Origin: Planctomycetota bacterium
Lineage (GTDB): Bacteria > Planctomycetota > UBA1135 > GCA-002748355
Length of the DNA stretch: 64,000 nucleotides
NCBI GenBank assembly: GCA_002748355.1
Contig: PDSF01000026.1
Coordinates: 62,001 to 126,000, forward strand
Direction: 5' to 3'
Made by a program: the position numbers and the translations under genes
In this document: positions 8,432 through 18,462 of the stretch, piece after piece
Position numbering within the stretch: the stretch's first letter is position 1
How the letters are laid out: each line of letters begins with the position of its first letter
The notes under the pieces: model-generated
Told to the model about the DNA's origin: nothing
What the model saw: the letters and a program-made list of their open reading frames with translations, nothing else
The model's database searches: none

Positions 8432-9106
8432 CTAGAGAAACTGTGTCAGCTCCCTGCAGGTGGCCTCGATCTCGGCGTGTGTTTTTCCTGGATAGAACTC
8501 CGCCACAGTATCGAGGAGGGCGCGGCGATACTCCTTGCGGGCGCTGCGCAGTAGCTCGTACGCGATTCCGGCGCTTTTCCCCAGCTCCTTGGCGATCTGA
8601 CGAGGCGCTAGGCCCTCGCTATAGCAGAGCTCCAGGGAGCGGTAGACCTCGGGCTTCTTATCCTGGAGCTTGGCAGCCATACGAGAGCGAGCTCTCTGTG
8701 CGATCATCCGAGCCCATCCGCGGTCGAAGACTTGGGAGAGTGTGGCTTCGTCGACCTCGATCTTGTCGAGCTCGAAGTCGGCGTTGGGTTGTCGTTCACT
8801 GTGCCGTCGAGAGCTGCGTTCGATCATCAGCGCGACGTTGCGGACCAGCCCATAGAGATAGCCGCGGAAGCCACCTCCCTGATGGGCGTTGACGTTCTCC
8901 AAAGCGCCGCCGGGCTTGAAGAGCTGGAGCATAGCGTCCTGGCAGCCTTCGTTGACCTGCTCGTGGTCCTGAGGCAGGCGCCAGCGTGCAGCAAGATAAC
9001 GGCGGACCAAGGGGGCGTAGAGCAAGGCCACCTGCTCGCGTGCTTCCGCCTGCCCCTTGGCGGCGCCGTCGATCATCGTCCAGGAGGTTTGCTTGGGGCT
9101 GTCCAT
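8432..9106 (-). CDS. ECF-type RNA polymerase sigma factor
   Basis: 224 residues. Region 2 is recognisable in YAPLVRRYLAARW ... VNEGCQDAMLQLFKPGGAL ... FRGYLYGLVRNVALMIERS. Region 4 lies in KPEVYRSLELCYSEGLAPRQ followed by IAKELGKSAGIAYELLRSAR, a helix-turn-helix. A 60-residue linker with acidic stretch separates them. This layout, next to a Hanks kinase, fits the planctomycete ECF groups that co-occur with Ser/Thr kinases. No anti-sigma gene is adjacent, so control by the kinase (inference) is more likely than by a membrane anti-sigma factor. Confidence 0.85.
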   Translation of the reverse strand: MDSPKQTSWTMIDGAAKGQAEAREQVALLYAPLVRRYLAARWRLPQDHEQVNEGCQDAMLQLFKPGGALENVNAHQGGGFRGYLYGLVRNVALMIERSSRRHSERQPNADFELDKIEVDEATLSQVFDRGWARMIAQRARSRMAAKLQDKKPEVYRSLELCYSEGLAPRQIAKELGKSAGIAYELLRSARKEYRRALLDTVAEFYPGKTHAEIEATCRELTQFL

Positions 9107-9445
9107 TAAGCGTCAGAGTATAGATATCGGAAGGATGGCTGTGGGACGCGAGTCGATGACCGAGACAACTTTGTCGGCAGCTGGGAGTCTCGGCCTCTCG
9201 GAAAGGGTGGGTCTAGCCGGCTGTCTCGGCGTAGGGAAGTGAAGGGAAAGGCGTTACGACTAGACTAGGCGTTGATAAAGTCGCCGCTTGGCGGAGGGGT
9301 GTCTTTTCGCGGTATTGGGGCCGAGAGTCCTGGGGGAAACGCCAGCTCTGCCGCTCCTTATGCCACCGGGCCCTGCATTTTTTTGACAGGGCGCTCGCGC
9401 AAGTCGATTGGCGTCCTCAAGTCCTTTTCGCCTCGCAGGTTCTCG
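9107..9445. other. Non-coding divergent spacer
   Basis: 339 bases between the divergent sigma-factor gene and the small exported-protein gene. It probably carries both promoters. A TTGACA at 9383-9388 follows a T-run and could be a -35 box for the rightward genes, but I see no good -10 at the right spacing. The frame of the following gene stays open back to 9272, so a longer N-terminus cannot be formally excluded, although its translation looks non-coding. No tRNA or repeat seen. Confidence 0.4.
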
Positions 9446-9964
9446 ATGTCGAAGCTCGCTGCCCTCCCGCTCCTTGCCCTCGCTGCAGGGCTCCCGGCGC
9501 AGGAGTGTATCGCTCCGATTGCGAACGGCGTGACCCGCAGCTGGGTCGGCCCGGAGTTCTCTGCTTGTCGTCTACAAGACTGGCGGCGGCAAGGGGGCTG
9601 GATCGAGAGTCTGCACGCGGACCGGCGCTTTGGCCCGGTGCCCGGGATGCTCGACACCATGGAGCGTGGGCGCCTCAAACTCGCCGCGCAGATGCCGCCG
9701 CTTGGCCCCGATGACGTGCTGCCAGGCAGCTTGGAGCTGGCCCAGGGCGAGGGCTGGGAGCAGGTCGCGCTCGCCGTGCTCGATCCGGATGCTCTGACCT
9801 TTCGCCTTCGGGCAGGAAAGTTCGAGGTAGCGAAGGAAGGCCGGGCCTACCGGGTTCGGTCTCGGCTGCGGCGTGGCCAAGGAGCCTGGGAGGATTCGCT
9901 CTATGAGGGGAGCTTGCGCCTGCAGCCGAGTTCGGGTAAGGCGCTTGTCGTCGATCTCAAGTGA
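9446..9964 (+). CDS. Exported protein of unknown function
   Basis: 172 residues starting MSKLAALPLLALAAGLPAQE, a short signal peptide with a likely cut after LPA-Q. The mature part is a compact mixed protein (TRSWVGPEFSACRLQDWRRQ; GMLDTMERGRLKLAAQMPPL) with no domain that I recognise. ATG 9446 is chosen because the signal peptide begins there; upstream codons in the same frame read as non-coding. Its TGA overlaps the GTG start of the next gene (GTGA), so it is probably co-translated with the methyltransferase. Confidence 0.65.
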   Translation: MSKLAALPLLALAAGLPAQECIAPIANGVTRSWVGPEFSACRLQDWRRQGGWIESLHADRRFGPVPGMLDTMERGRLKLAAQMPPLGPDDVLPGSLELAQGEGWEQVALAVLDPDALTFRLRAGKFEVAKEGRAYRVRSRLRRGQGAWEDSLYEGSLRLQPSSGKALVVDLK

Positions 9965-10722
9965 GTCGCTGGCCGGAACTGCTTCTGGAGGAGAATGCTC
10001 CCCTTGTTGCCGAGCTCTGCTCGCTGCGGGAGTCTGAGCGCTTGCGGCCTAACCTGATCTTGGGGCTGCGCAAACGCTTTGATCCGGAGCTGGTGCGCTT
10101 GGCCTTGGCCTTGGCTGAGGCGCGCGAGCGGGGGCGGAAGAAGTTCACCCGAGTGGCAGAGCTCTTGAGTGATGTCGAGGGCATGCAGGTCGCCAGCGAT
10201 CAGCGCTGTGCCGGGCACAAGGCGGCGCGCTTTCGCGCTCTCGGCTGCGAAGTTGTGTACGAGCTCTGCTGCGGTATCGGTGGAGATGCCATGGCCTATG
10301 GGCCGGCGATCCACGTTGTGCTGGTCGATCAGGACGAGGACCGTTTGGCCATGGCGAAGCACAATGTGAGCCTCTGTGGCGGCAGCGCCGAGACCCTGTG
10401 TATGGATGTTGCCGACTTTGATGCCAGCGGCAAGGTCCTGCACTTGGATCCGAGTCGGCGCTACAAGTTCCATGGGGAGACTCGGCGCAGCCACCGCTAT
10501 CGCGAGTACCGCCCGGGTCCCAAGGTTATTGAGAGGATCCTCGCTGAGGCGGAGGCCGCCTGCGTCAAGCTGGGGCCGCATGTGGAGCGGGAAGAGCTAG
10601 CTCTCAGTGAGCGGGAGCTGGAGATCCTCTTCGACTCGCGAAGTCGCTTACAGGCGCTGCTCTGGACCGGGGCTTTGGCGTCGCGGCCAGGCAAGGTGCA
10701 CGAGACCGAACTCGCGCGCTAG
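9961..10722 (+). CDS. Class I SAM-dependent methyltransferase, THUMP-like-domain family
   Basis: 253 residues. The SAM-binding motif I is VVYELCCGIGGDAMAYG, followed by the acidic strand end VVLVDQDEDRLAMAKHN, a cysteine-containing MDVADFD and VLHLDPSRR, where an NPPY-type motif would sit. This resembles a family with a helical N-terminal domain, a Rossmann methyltransferase core and a small C-terminal THUMP-like part; this copy is short at the C-terminus. The substrate is unknown, RNA being the likeliest by family resemblance. The GTG start overlaps the previous stop. Confidence 0.7.
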   Translation: MSRWPELLLEENAPLVAELCSLRESERLRPNLILGLRKRFDPELVRLALALAEARERGRKKFTRVAELLSDVEGMQVASDQRCAGHKAARFRALGCEVVYELCCGIGGDAMAYGPAIHVVLVDQDEDRLAMAKHNVSLCGGSAETLCMDVADFDASGKVLHLDPSRRYKFHGETRRSHRYREYRPGPKVIERILAEAEAACVKLGPHVEREELALSERELEILFDSRSRLQALLWTGALASRPGKVHETELAR

Positions 10723-10789
10723 CTAGCTGCTTCTGGCCTTAGCGAGCAGGGCTTTTCGAGATGCTGGCCGCACCGCCTAGAACTTCGGC

Positions 10790-11947
10790 TCAGGGGAGGA
10801 AGCTCTTGGGGTTCTTGAGCTTCTCTGGCAGGTAGACGCGGCTTACGAAGTTGAGGTCGTAGACGGCAAACGCCTGCTGCTCGGCGCGGATCCCCATCTT
10901 GAGCATCTGCTCGAGGGCTTTCTTCCATTCCTTGTGGCTCTGGAAGAAGGGGTCGTTCTTGAGCGCGTCCTTGCAGCGCTTGATGTCGACCTCCTTCAGC
11001 GGGTGCACGCCGTCATACTCTTGCAGGTTGTAGTCGATGATGTCCTGCGGCGTGACGCCGAGGAACTTGGCTTCCGGCACACAGAAGAACTGATTGATGT
11101 GTGCGGCGTTGCCGGAGCCGACCTTGAGCGAACGATAGATGTTGGCGATGCCGTAGGGGTCGCAGTCGACGAAGGCGTAGACCGGGAGCTTCTTCATCTC
11201 CGAGAGGCGCCGCATGAAGCGGCGGCAGGCGCGCGTCGGCACGCCGCCCATTTCGATGAGGATGCAGTTGTGGTCGCGCCAGAACTTGTGGCCGGCGAGG
11301 CGGTCGTAGGTGCCGTGGGTTTCGATGGCCAGGATGAAGTCGGCGGAGGTTTCGAAGTCCAGGTGCTCGACGCGGGCCGGGATCTTCCAGGCCGAAGAGC
11401 CCATGCGTGCGCAGTCGATGGACTCGCGTTCACCGGTCTCAAGGTCATGGTCCCAGATGACCAAGTTGCCTGAGACGGCGCCGCCGTGCTCCGCGGGCTT
11501 GAAGCGCAGTTGCTCGCGCGAGAGCCCTTGCAGACTGAACATCGCCTCGATGTCGTCCATGACCGTGTCGGACTCGGGCTGGTCGTTGAACTTAGCTTCG
11601 CCCCAGTTCTTGGAGTTGTAGTAGGCCTCTCGCTTGGTGGCGGTGTCGTCGGTTTCGACCATCTCCTTGGACTGGGCCATCATCCGCAGCATCTGCGCGA
11701 AGGCCTTGACCGAGTTGTAGGTCAAGTCGCGGCGCTTGCGGCCGCGACCGAGCTGGAAGTAGCCGGTCTTTTTTTGGTATTTGACGTTCGAGAGCGCGCG
11801 CACGGGGAAGACGATCTCCGGCTTCTTCTCGGCCTGGATCGTGGTGTGGATGCGTTTGGCCTCGTCGATGATGCATTTGATCGTCGACTTATCGAGTTTG
11901 GTCAGAGGGCGGTTTCGCTCCTTCTTGACCTTCTTGCGGGCTGCCAT
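10790..11947 (-). CDS. top6A: DNA topoisomerase VI subunit A (Spo11-like)
   Basis: 385 residues, the normal length. The winged-helix part carries the catalytic tyrosine in TKREAYYNSKNWGEAK (about residue 109). The Toprim domain shows the acidic residues in ADFILAIETHGTYDRL and in VYAFVDCDPYGIANIYRSL. The A subunit makes the transient double-strand break through 5'-phosphotyrosyl links; strand passage needs subunit B, encoded 20 bases upstream. Topoisomerase VI is standard in archaea and plants and scattered in bacteria. The N-terminus is lysine/arginine rich (MAARKKVKKERNRP). Confidence 0.93.
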   Translation of the reverse strand: MAARKKVKKERNRPLTKLDKSTIKCIIDEAKRIHTTIQAEKKPEIVFPVRALSNVKYQKKTGYFQLGRGRKRRDLTYNSVKAFAQMLRMMAQSKEMVETDDTATKREAYYNSKNWGEAKFNDQPESDTVMDDIEAMFSLQGLSREQLRFKPAEHGGAVSGNLVIWDHDLETGERESIDCARMGSSAWKIPARVEHLDFETSADFILAIETHGTYDRLAGHKFWRDHNCILIEMGGVPTRACRRFMRRLSEMKKLPVYAFVDCDPYGIANIYRSLKVGSGNAAHINQFFCVPEAKFLGVTPQDIIDYNLQEYDGVHPLKEVDIKRCKDALKNDPFFQSHKEWKKALEQMLKMGIRAEQQAFAVYDLNFVSRVYLPEKLKNPKSFLP

Positions 11948-11967
11948 CTATTCGTTCTCCCTTCCCC

Positions 11968-13854
11968 TTAGATTTTGCGCGAACGTTCGAGCATGCCGCG
12001 GAGCCGCTCGACATCCGTGTCCCGCTGTTTGTCGCTAATGCCCAGGATCTCCTGCAGTCCGATGCCGATGTGCGGGAGATACTTTTCGATGTAACTGCGC
12101 TTCTGATGCTCGCGTGCGATCTTGCGGCTCTTGCGCAGGTGGGTGCCGAGCTTGCGCCCGCATTCTTGGACCGCCAGGCGGATCTCCTTGAGGATCTCCG
12201 GGTAGCTGGCGATGGCTTCCTTGGACTCGCTGGTGAAGGGCACCCAGACGCTGGCGATGTGGACGATGAGTACCATCGGGCCGTAGGGGAGGCTGCCCTT
12301 GGGCTGGGTGAGCCCGTAACCCTTCCAGTTGACTGTCATCACTCCCTTGCTGATCGCGCAGGCGGATTGTTGGTACTGCAGGGGCACACGGTTGGCGAAG
12401 CGCACCACGCGGATCGGCTCGTCGCCGTTGCCTAGCAGCTCGGTTTCACCGGCCGAGGCCTTCTTTTGCGAGACGATCTTGCCGCTCTCGGTGACCCGCA
12501 TCGTGTCGCCGGCGCGCCCGTAGGCCAGGGCTGCTTCGACGCGGAAGGGGTTGCCGCGGTAGACGGTTGGTGGCCGCGTCGTCGACACGTAGAAGTCCGC
12601 CTTGACCTCTTTGCGCAGGCCGGCCAGGAGTTGCTCCTCGCCAATGGGCGCGATGCAGTTGGTCGGTGGCGCCATGATCCTGGTCTCGGCGATGGCCTTG
12701 TGCAGCTTGTCGGCCTCGCTCTGCTTGATGCGGACGATGTATCCGCGCGGCGACAGGCCGGCCTTGTCGGCGATCTGCTTGGCGACACCGGGTCCGACGC
12801 GAGAAAACTCTTTTTGCAAGAAGCTCGACAGTGAGCGCTCCTTGCTGTCGTTCAGCATCTTGATCAAAGCGCCCAGCTCGACGCCGTGCGGGTGTGGCTT
12901 GATCTCCTTGGTTTCTTCCGGCAGCTGATCGGTGCCGCGCTCGTAGACGACTTCGTCGACGTTTGGGCTGCGGTAGACGATGCGGACATGCGGGTTGCTG
13001 ACCGCGGTCTGCTTCAGGTATTCGTCGACCGAGCGCACGCCGCGGCGGAACTCCGCCTCCATGTCGATTTCGACCCGGGTGCCGTGCTTCTTCTCCCACT
13101 CGACCACGGACTCGACGGTGTCGGGGCGGTTGGTCTTGGTGTTCATGCGGATCTCGAAGCGATGCGCCGGGCGCCGGGGCCCGGTGCGCGAGATCACCCG
13201 CACGGCGTTGCCGGTGGTCAGCTGGCCATACATGCCGGCCGCGGAGATGCCGATGCCCTGCTGGCCGCGGCTTTGCCGTAGCCGGTGGAACTTGGAGCCG
13301 TAGAGCAGCTTGCCGAAGATGTTCGGGATCTGCGCCTTCACGATGCCGGGGCCGTTGTCCTCGACGATCATCGTGTAACGCTTCTCCTCGCCCGGCATGG
13401 CCCGGATTTCGATCAGGAGCTCGGGGAGGATGCCGGCCTCTTCGCAGGCATCGAGGCTGTTGTCGACGGCCTCCTTGACCCCGGTCAGGATGGCCTTGCG
13501 CGGGCTGTCGAAGCCGAGCAGGTGGCGGTTTTTGGTGAAAAACTCGCTGACCGAGATCTCGCGCTGCGACTTGGCCATGCGCTCGGCGGAGCTGCGGCGG
13601 GCCTGCTTGCGGCGGGGGGCGGTGGCTGTTGGCGTGGGGTCTCCGCTCGGCTCGCTGATGGGAAGCGGGCTGTCAGCGGTCGCGATCGCGGTCTTGCCCT
13701 TCGCAGCCAGCTTCTTCTTCTTGACCCTTCGCTTCTTGGTCGCGGTCTTCTTGCTTTTCTTGGCAGCCATGCCTTCCTCGGTCTCCGTCCTCTTGCCGGC
13801 GTTCGCCGCCGGCGCTCCAAAGAGATCCAGCTGCGTGACTCGTTCGTCCGCCAT
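11968..13854 (-). CDS. top6B: DNA topoisomerase VI subunit B (GHKL ATPase)
   Basis: 628 residues. The GHKL ATPase motifs are all present: [14 protein letters not shown] (N box), [14 protein letters not shown] (G1) and [16 protein letters not shown] (G2), then an H2TH-type linker ([12 protein letters not shown]) and a transducer domain. ATP binding closes the B subunits to drive DNA passage through the A-subunit gate. The first 95 residues are an extra lysine-rich tail that contains QLDLF at residues 8-12, a canonical bacterial beta-clamp-binding pentapeptide. The gene lies between mqnA (1 base away) and top6A (20 bases) in one operon. Confidence 0.93.
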   Translation of the reverse strand: MADERVTQLDLFGAPAANAGKRTETEEGMAAKKSKKTATKKRRVKKKKLAAKGKTAIATADSPLPISEPSGDPTPTATAPRRKQARRSSAERMAKSQREISVSEFFTKNRHLLGFDSPRKAILTGVKEAVDNSLDACEEAGILPELLIEIRAMPGEEKRYTMIVEDNGPGIVKAQIPNIFGKLLYGSKFHRLRQSRGQQGIGISAAGMYGQLTTGNAVRVISRTGPRRPAHRFEIRMNTKTNRPDTVESVVEWEKKHGTRVEIDMEAEFRRGVRSVDEYLKQTAVSNPHVRIVYRSPNVDEVVYERGTDQLPEETKEIKPHPHGVELGALIKMLNDSKERSLSSFLQKEFSRVGPGVAKQIADKAGLSPRGYIVRIKQSEADKLHKAIAETRIMAPPTNCIAPIGEEQLLAGLRKEVKADFYVSTTRPPTVYRGNPFRVEAALAYGRAGDTMRVTESGKIVSQKKASAGETELLGNGDEPIRVVRFANRVPLQYQQSACAISKGVMTVNWKGYGLTQPKGSLPYGPMVLIVHIASVWVPFTSESKEAIASYPEILKEIRLAVQECGRKLGTHLRKSRKIAREHQKRSYIEKYLPHIGIGLQEILGISDKQRDTDVERLRGMLERSRKI

Positions 13855-13855
13855 C

Positions 13856-14656
13856 TCAGCTCCCCCCAGACCTTCCCATCTCTGTCTCGACGACGTTGCC
13901 GACCCATGCGGGCCGCAGCGCGGCAGGACAGAGCCCCATGGCAGCCGCTTCCGTGCGAAAGGCCTCGAGGCCTTCGTGGTGGGCTGCCGTCAACTCGTAG
14001 CGTATGAGACCACCCGTGCCGCAGTCGATACCGCGTTTGAGAGCTTCTTTCCAAGTACGGGCGAAGATCTGGACCGCGTGCTCGATCCTCTCGGGTTTGC
14101 TGCGGAAGAGCCAAAGCGCAAAGACGAAGGGGAGCTTTTTCCAGCGCCACCATTCCTGGCCCAGGTCGTAGGCCTGCATCTCTCCCGGGTCGGCCTCGTT
14201 GCCGGCGTCGCCGATCAAGAGCACGGCATCGGCGTCGATCTCGCTCGGCTGCCGCGTGGGTTTGATCTCGAAGCGCTCCTCGACTCGGGCGCCAAAGCGT
14301 CGTGCGAGCAAGATCTCGCTCAGCGCTACCGAGCTGCGGCTGCCGTAGTCGAGGGCCAGGCGGCGGACCTTTGCCGGCTCCCCGCGCACGAAGAGGCGAA
14401 CCGAGCCAACGCGCTGGTCGCAGGCAATGCCGAGGCCGCGCAGGGCGACGTAGCCGGGCTCACGAAAGGCCTCGATCGAGGAGACCAGAGCCCCTTCGAA
14501 GCGCCCCTCCCGCAGGCCTTCGATCAGCCGGCTCGGAACCTCACGGGTCAGTGCCACCTGCGCTTCTCGCGCCAGGCCCGCCAAGAGGGCGTCGCCCACC
14601 TGGTAGGGGACGCCGCCAATCCGAAGGGCTTCGCTGCTGCTCTCTTGCTGCTGCAT
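13856..14656 (-). CDS. mqnA: Chorismate dehydratase MqnA-like (futalosine menaquinone pathway)
   Basis: 266 residues. Family patterns: [15 protein letters not shown] at the N-terminus, [29 protein letters not shown] and [20 protein letters not shown]. MqnA converts chorismate to 3-[(1-carboxyvinyl)oxy]benzoate, the first step of the futalosine route to menaquinone. The usual TGLPFV core reads KKLPFV here, a modest deviation, so MqnD or another periplasmic-binding-like relative is possible but less likely. It is the first gene of the operon with top6B and top6A. No other mqn genes are in the window. Confidence 0.75.
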   Translation of the reverse strand: MQQQESSSEALRIGGVPYQVGDALLAGLAREAQVALTREVPSRLIEGLREGRFEGALVSSIEAFREPGYVALRGLGIACDQRVGSVRLFVRGEPAKVRRLALDYGSRSSVALSEILLARRFGARVEERFEIKPTRQPSEIDADAVLLIGDAGNEADPGEMQAYDLGQEWWRWKKLPFVFALWLFRSKPERIEHAVQIFARTWKEALKRGIDCGTGGLIRYELTAAHHEGLEAFRTEAAAMGLCPAALRPAWVGNVVETEMGRSGGS

Positions 14657-14810
14657 GGAACAGGCATAGCAGCACTGGAGCCGGATTTCCCGTCGGGGCA
14701 GGGCAAAGCATGGCGCTCAAGGGACTTCTTCCCTGCTCGGCCAGGGGGGCGCTTGGAGAATCAGGTAGGATTCGGTGCCCCGCTTCTCGCCCCTGCTGCG
14801 CCTATTGCCT

Positions 14811-17800
14811 ATGCATCCGCCTCTTCGATCCTTGCTCTTGGCCGCGCTCTGTCTTGCTTCTGCCCTTGTGATGGGCTGCGGCGGCGGGGCGATTGCCGGG
14901 ATCATTGCGGGGAATAACAAGGCGCGTGGGGATCGGCGTCCCCCGGATCTGAAGCTGCCGGCGATCGATATTCCCAATGATCGCGCCCCGATCTTCTTGC
15001 TGGGTTCCGACCTGGAGTTCCGAGCGCTGTCGGTGCGCAACGTTGCCTTGGGGTTGCCGCTGGACCCGGCTCGTATCCGCGTTGAGCTGATCAGCGATGC
15101 CCTGAAAATCGTCGAAGAGCAGCGGACGATCTCTCTCAGCAAGGTGGATGAGAATCGCTTCAACGTGAGCTTCCAGGTGAAGACTGCGCAGTTCCTTGCC
15201 CATTTCACCGGGCGCCAAAAGGAAGATGTCCAGTGCAAGCTGCGTCTCTACCTTGACGGCAGGCGGGTGGCTCCGGACGGGACTTTCGTTCTGGTGCAGC
15301 CGCCACGCATTGATCGCATTCTGTCCAAGGAACAGGACGGCGCCGTCGAGGTCTCCGTCAACGGCAGCTCGCGGGTGATCCTTGAGCTGGGCGAGCTCCA
15401 GGCGCGTGATGCCAAGGACCTGAGCGTTCGCGTCTTCCAACGCAACTACTTCGTCGCGAGCAGCGAGCCCGATGCGATCCGGGAGGTGGAGGCGGAGCTG
15501 GAGAAGTTTGTTTGCCTGGAGCGGGATCCTGTCTCGGGGCTCTGTCTGCGCGCTCGGGTCACTGTTGTCGCGCCTTCGTCCAAGTTTCCTGGGGTCAGCA
15601 TTTTGCTCGTGCGGGACCGCAGCGCCGGCTGGCAGGACCTAAGCACGCCGGGGCGTCTGCTCTACGCGCCAGAACTCGATCGTCTGAGTCCCGAGACCGC
15701 GAGTTTGCTGGGCGGGGTGCCCGCAGTGCTACTCGGCTCAGGGCTCGTGCCTGCCCGCAATGAGACCGGCAAGATCGAATACCTGTTCGAAGATGTCGAG
15801 CTCACCCTGATCAAGGGGGGGGCTCGGGTTCATCTCGCGAACTCCTCGATCCGCACGGATCTTTCAAACTCCCAGCAGCTGTTCTTCCTGCTGCCGCGTT
15901 CCCCCGACGGCCTGCCCGGCGAGGCGGTGCTTGAGTTGACCCAGCGCTTTGGTGACGACGTGCTTCGCCGAGTCGTTCGGCGGCTCGGGGCTAGCTCCGG
16001 TGCTCCGGGTGCGCGCTTCGGTGTCGAGACACCACAGCTCTCGCCGCGGGTGACGATGCTGCTGCGGAAGAGCACCCAACTCGTCCCTGGGCACTACTTC
16101 CCCGGAGGCTTTGGTGGCGAAGAGCTAGCGCTCTTCTCCACGGGGGGAGATTACGGCCAGGTGGCGATGCTGCGTGCGGCAGGATTCGGCGTGTACCGTG
16201 AAATCGGCCGACCGATCAATGTCGTGGGGCAAAGGCTGGAGACCGGGCGTATGCCCCTTGCTCTCTTGCCTGGTTCCTTCCAGCGCTCGGCGACGGGGCA
16301 GCTCTTCGTCATCTCGGGGGCAGGGGCAAAGGGGCCGAACGTGGGGCAGCATGCCTTGCTCAAGAGCACGGCCCAAGTCGAGTCGCCCTTCGCGGTCGAA
16401 GACACCGAGCTCAGAGCCGCGCAGGCGATTCTGGTCGGGCGTTCGGCCGATCTTGACAAGGACGGAATGACCGACCTCGTCTTCGCCCGGGTGGCAAATG
16501 GCGGCGAAGCAAACCTCGAGATTCTGAGCGGTGGCCTGCCAACGCCGCGCAGCCAGGTCTTGAGCCTGCCCAATGGCTTTCGTCCTGATCTACTCCAGCT
16601 GGTCGATCTCGACCGGGATGCCTCTCTGGACATTCTCTGTGGCGAGTCGGGCGGCGGCCGCCGCCTCGCGTTCTGGACCGGGAATGGGCTGGGCGCTTTT
16701 ACCGGTCCCAAGCTTCTGGCTTGCGAGCCCCACGTCGGCTTCTTCGAGTCGGGGACCAAGCTGATCGAGCTCTGCCCGGTGGCACAGGGCTCTGGCCTGC
16801 CGCACGACGTCTACGTGCTCGCGGCTCGTGGGAAGCCGGGAGGCAAGCAGTGGATCCTCCCTCTGCGCTATGCCGCAGCTTCGAGGATGCTCCTTGGGCC
16901 AAAGCCCTCCGAGATCCTGGAGCTTCCCGCCTCTCTGCCCACCCTGCGGGTGGGGCTCCCGATCCAGCTCGATGGCCGTGGGCGGGACGAGCTTCTCGTC
17001 GGGACCGAGGGCGGAAGCGGCCCCGGGCTCGTCGGCTTCTCTTTGGATGCTGTGCGCCCCGCGCTCTTGCCGACGGACCTGGTGCCGGAAGACGCAGGAA
17101 TGCGAGCCGTCGTTGGTCTGAAAGCTGCCAGGCTGTGGAAGCGGAGCAGTGAGCGCGGCCTCCTGGTCCTGCATGAAGAGCTGGTCGATCAGACGAAGCT
17201 GCCGGTCATCTCCGCGCTGCCGATTGCTGGCGGTCGGCTTCACTCGCGGCGAAGTCTGCTCGGGGCGGCCAGGAAAAAGCCGCCGGCACGCGTGCTCAGT
17301 GGCGACTGGAACGGGAATGGCAACGAGAACGATCTCTTGCTCGCGGTCGACTCCGAGCTGGAGTTCTACTTCGACCAAGGTTCGGGTTCCTACTCGGAGA
17401 AGCCGGATCTGCTTATCCCTGTGCCGGGTTTGATCGCTCCCTCGGTGGAGGTCTTGAGTTCTAAGAACGGCGTCCTCGTCTGGCTTGAGCAGGGTGGCGA
17501 GCTCGTCCACTACGACCTGCGCCAGAAGCAGCGCAGTAGCCGCGATGTTCGGGGCTATCTCGATCCTCCGCGTCAGTCGGGGCTGCTGGGGTCAGCTTCA
17601 AGGGTTCGGGCGTCGGACCACGATCAGAACTCTGTGCTGGATCTCAGCCTCTGGCTCGTTCCGGCGGTCATTCAGTCCCAGGACACCGGCGTGCTGGTGG
17701 CGCTTCGGCGCAGCTCCCAGCCGAGCAAGGACATCCCCTTCGTCGTTACCGAGGCGAGTGCCGTGCTGCGGGTGCCACCGCAGTTCCGTGATCTGCAGGT

Positions 17801-18398
17801 CGCCGAGCTGCTTCCCCATAGCAAGGGACATCCCGGCATCGAGGCCAGCCTACTCGGCACGCGGACCGTGGTCTTTTTCACCTTATTGGTCGAAGGCGTG
17901 CCTGGAGCTGATCGCTACTCCTATTTGCCTGGCGTTCTGCCCGATCTGCGGCTCGACAGCGACCCCAGCCAGCTTCTCTTCACTGAGCTGGGAAGCCCCT
18001 TCAAAGGAACGGTGGGGCAGCGGGACATGGTGGTCTTGGCGGGCGGGCGCATCCGCTTCTTCCGTAACCGTTTCGTGCGCAGTAACGAGCGCCTGCTCGG
18101 AGCCTTCGAGCCCCTGAGTGACTATGCCTATCCGGGCGTGGCCTCTGGCCTTGCGGCGGGTGATTTCAACGGCGATGGGATCTCTGACATCTTCGTGCTC
18201 AGCCGTCGTGTTGGCAGCAATCCGGGGCCCTCGCTCTGTCTCTTCGCCGGGCTTGGGGCGGGCTCTTTTCGCAGCTGCTACGTCTACCCCTCGCTCCTGC
18301 ACATGCCGCGTTTCTATGGCAGCTTCACGACGCGGGACTTCGACGGCAATGGGCAAGCGGACTTGGTGCTTGGTCGGGACCTGCTGCTATCGCGTTGA
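14811..18398 (+). CDS. Large lipoprotein with FG-GAP/VCBS-type repeats
   Basis: 1195 residues from ATG 14811; a GTG at 14775 would add 12 residues ahead of a complete lipoprotein signal (LLLAALCLASALVMGC, lipidated Cys about 23). The N-terminal 380 residues look beta-rich. From about residue 545, FG-GAP-like repeats with calcium-loop motifs appear: SADLDKDGMTDLV, DLDRDASLDILC, DWNGNGNENDLLL, DHDQNSVLDLSLW, DFNGDGISDIFVL and DFDGNGQADLVLG. Such repeats usually fold as integrin-like beta-propellers at the cell surface. It is divergent from mqnA, and no obvious partner adjoins it. Function unknown. Confidence 0.8.
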   Translation: MHPPLRSLLLAALCLASALVMGCGGGAIAGIIAGNNKARGDRRPPDLKLPAIDIPNDRAPIFLLGSDLEFRALSVRNVALGLPLDPARIRVELISDALKIVEEQRTISLSKVDENRFNVSFQVKTAQFLAHFTGRQKEDVQCKLRLYLDGRRVAPDGTFVLVQPPRIDRILSKEQDGAVEVSVNGSSRVILELGELQARDAKDLSVRVFQRNYFVASSEPDAIREVEAELEKFVCLERDPVSGLCLRARVTVVAPSSKFPGVSILLVRDRSAGWQDLSTPGRLLYAPELDRLSPETASLLGGVPAVLLGSGLVPARNETGKIEYLFEDVELTLIKGGARVHLANSSIRTDLSNSQQLFFLLPRSPDGLPGEAVLELTQRFGDDVLRRVVRRLGASSGAPGARFGVETPQLSPRVTMLLRKSTQLVPGHYFPGGFGGEELALFSTGGDYGQVAMLRAAGFGVYREIGRPINVVGQRLETGRMPLALLPGSFQRSATGQLFVISGAGAKGPNVGQHALLKSTAQVESPFAVEDTELRAAQAILVGRSADLDKDGMTDLVFARVANGGEANLEILSGGLPTPRSQVLSLPNGFRPDLLQLVDLDRDASLDILCGESGGGRRLAFWTGNGLGAFTGPKLLACEPHVGFFESGTKLIELCPVAQGSGLPHDVYVLAARGKPGGKQWILPLRYAAASRMLLGPKPSEILELPASLPTLRVGLPIQLDGRGRDELLVGTEGGSGPGLVGFSLDAVRPALLPTDLVPEDAGMRAVVGLKAARLWKRSSERGLLVLHEELVDQTKLPVISALPIAGGRLHSRRSLLGAARKKPPARVLSGDWNGNGNENDLLLAVDSELEFYFDQGSGSYSEKPDLLIPVPGLIAPSVEVLSSKNGVLVWLEQGGELVHYDLRQKQRSSRDVRGYLDPPRQSGLLGSASRVRASDHDQNSVLDLSLWLVPAVIQSQDTGVLVALRRSSQPSKDIPFVVTEASAVLRVPPQFRDLQVAELLPHSKGHPGIEASLLGTRTVVFFTLLVEGVPGADRYSYLPGVLPDLRLDSDPSQLLFTELGSPFKGTVGQRDMVVLAGGRIRFFRNRFVRSNERLLGAFEPLSDYAYPGVASGLAAGDFNGDGISDIFVLSRRVGSNPGPSLCLFAGLGAGSFRSCYVYPSLLHMPRFYGSFTTRDFDGNGQADLVLGRDLLLSR

Positions 18399-18462
18399 GT
18401 TCCTAGCTGCGGGCCTTTTTCAATGCCCTGTTCGCTGAGCTGGGGTCTGCTACCCTCGCGCC

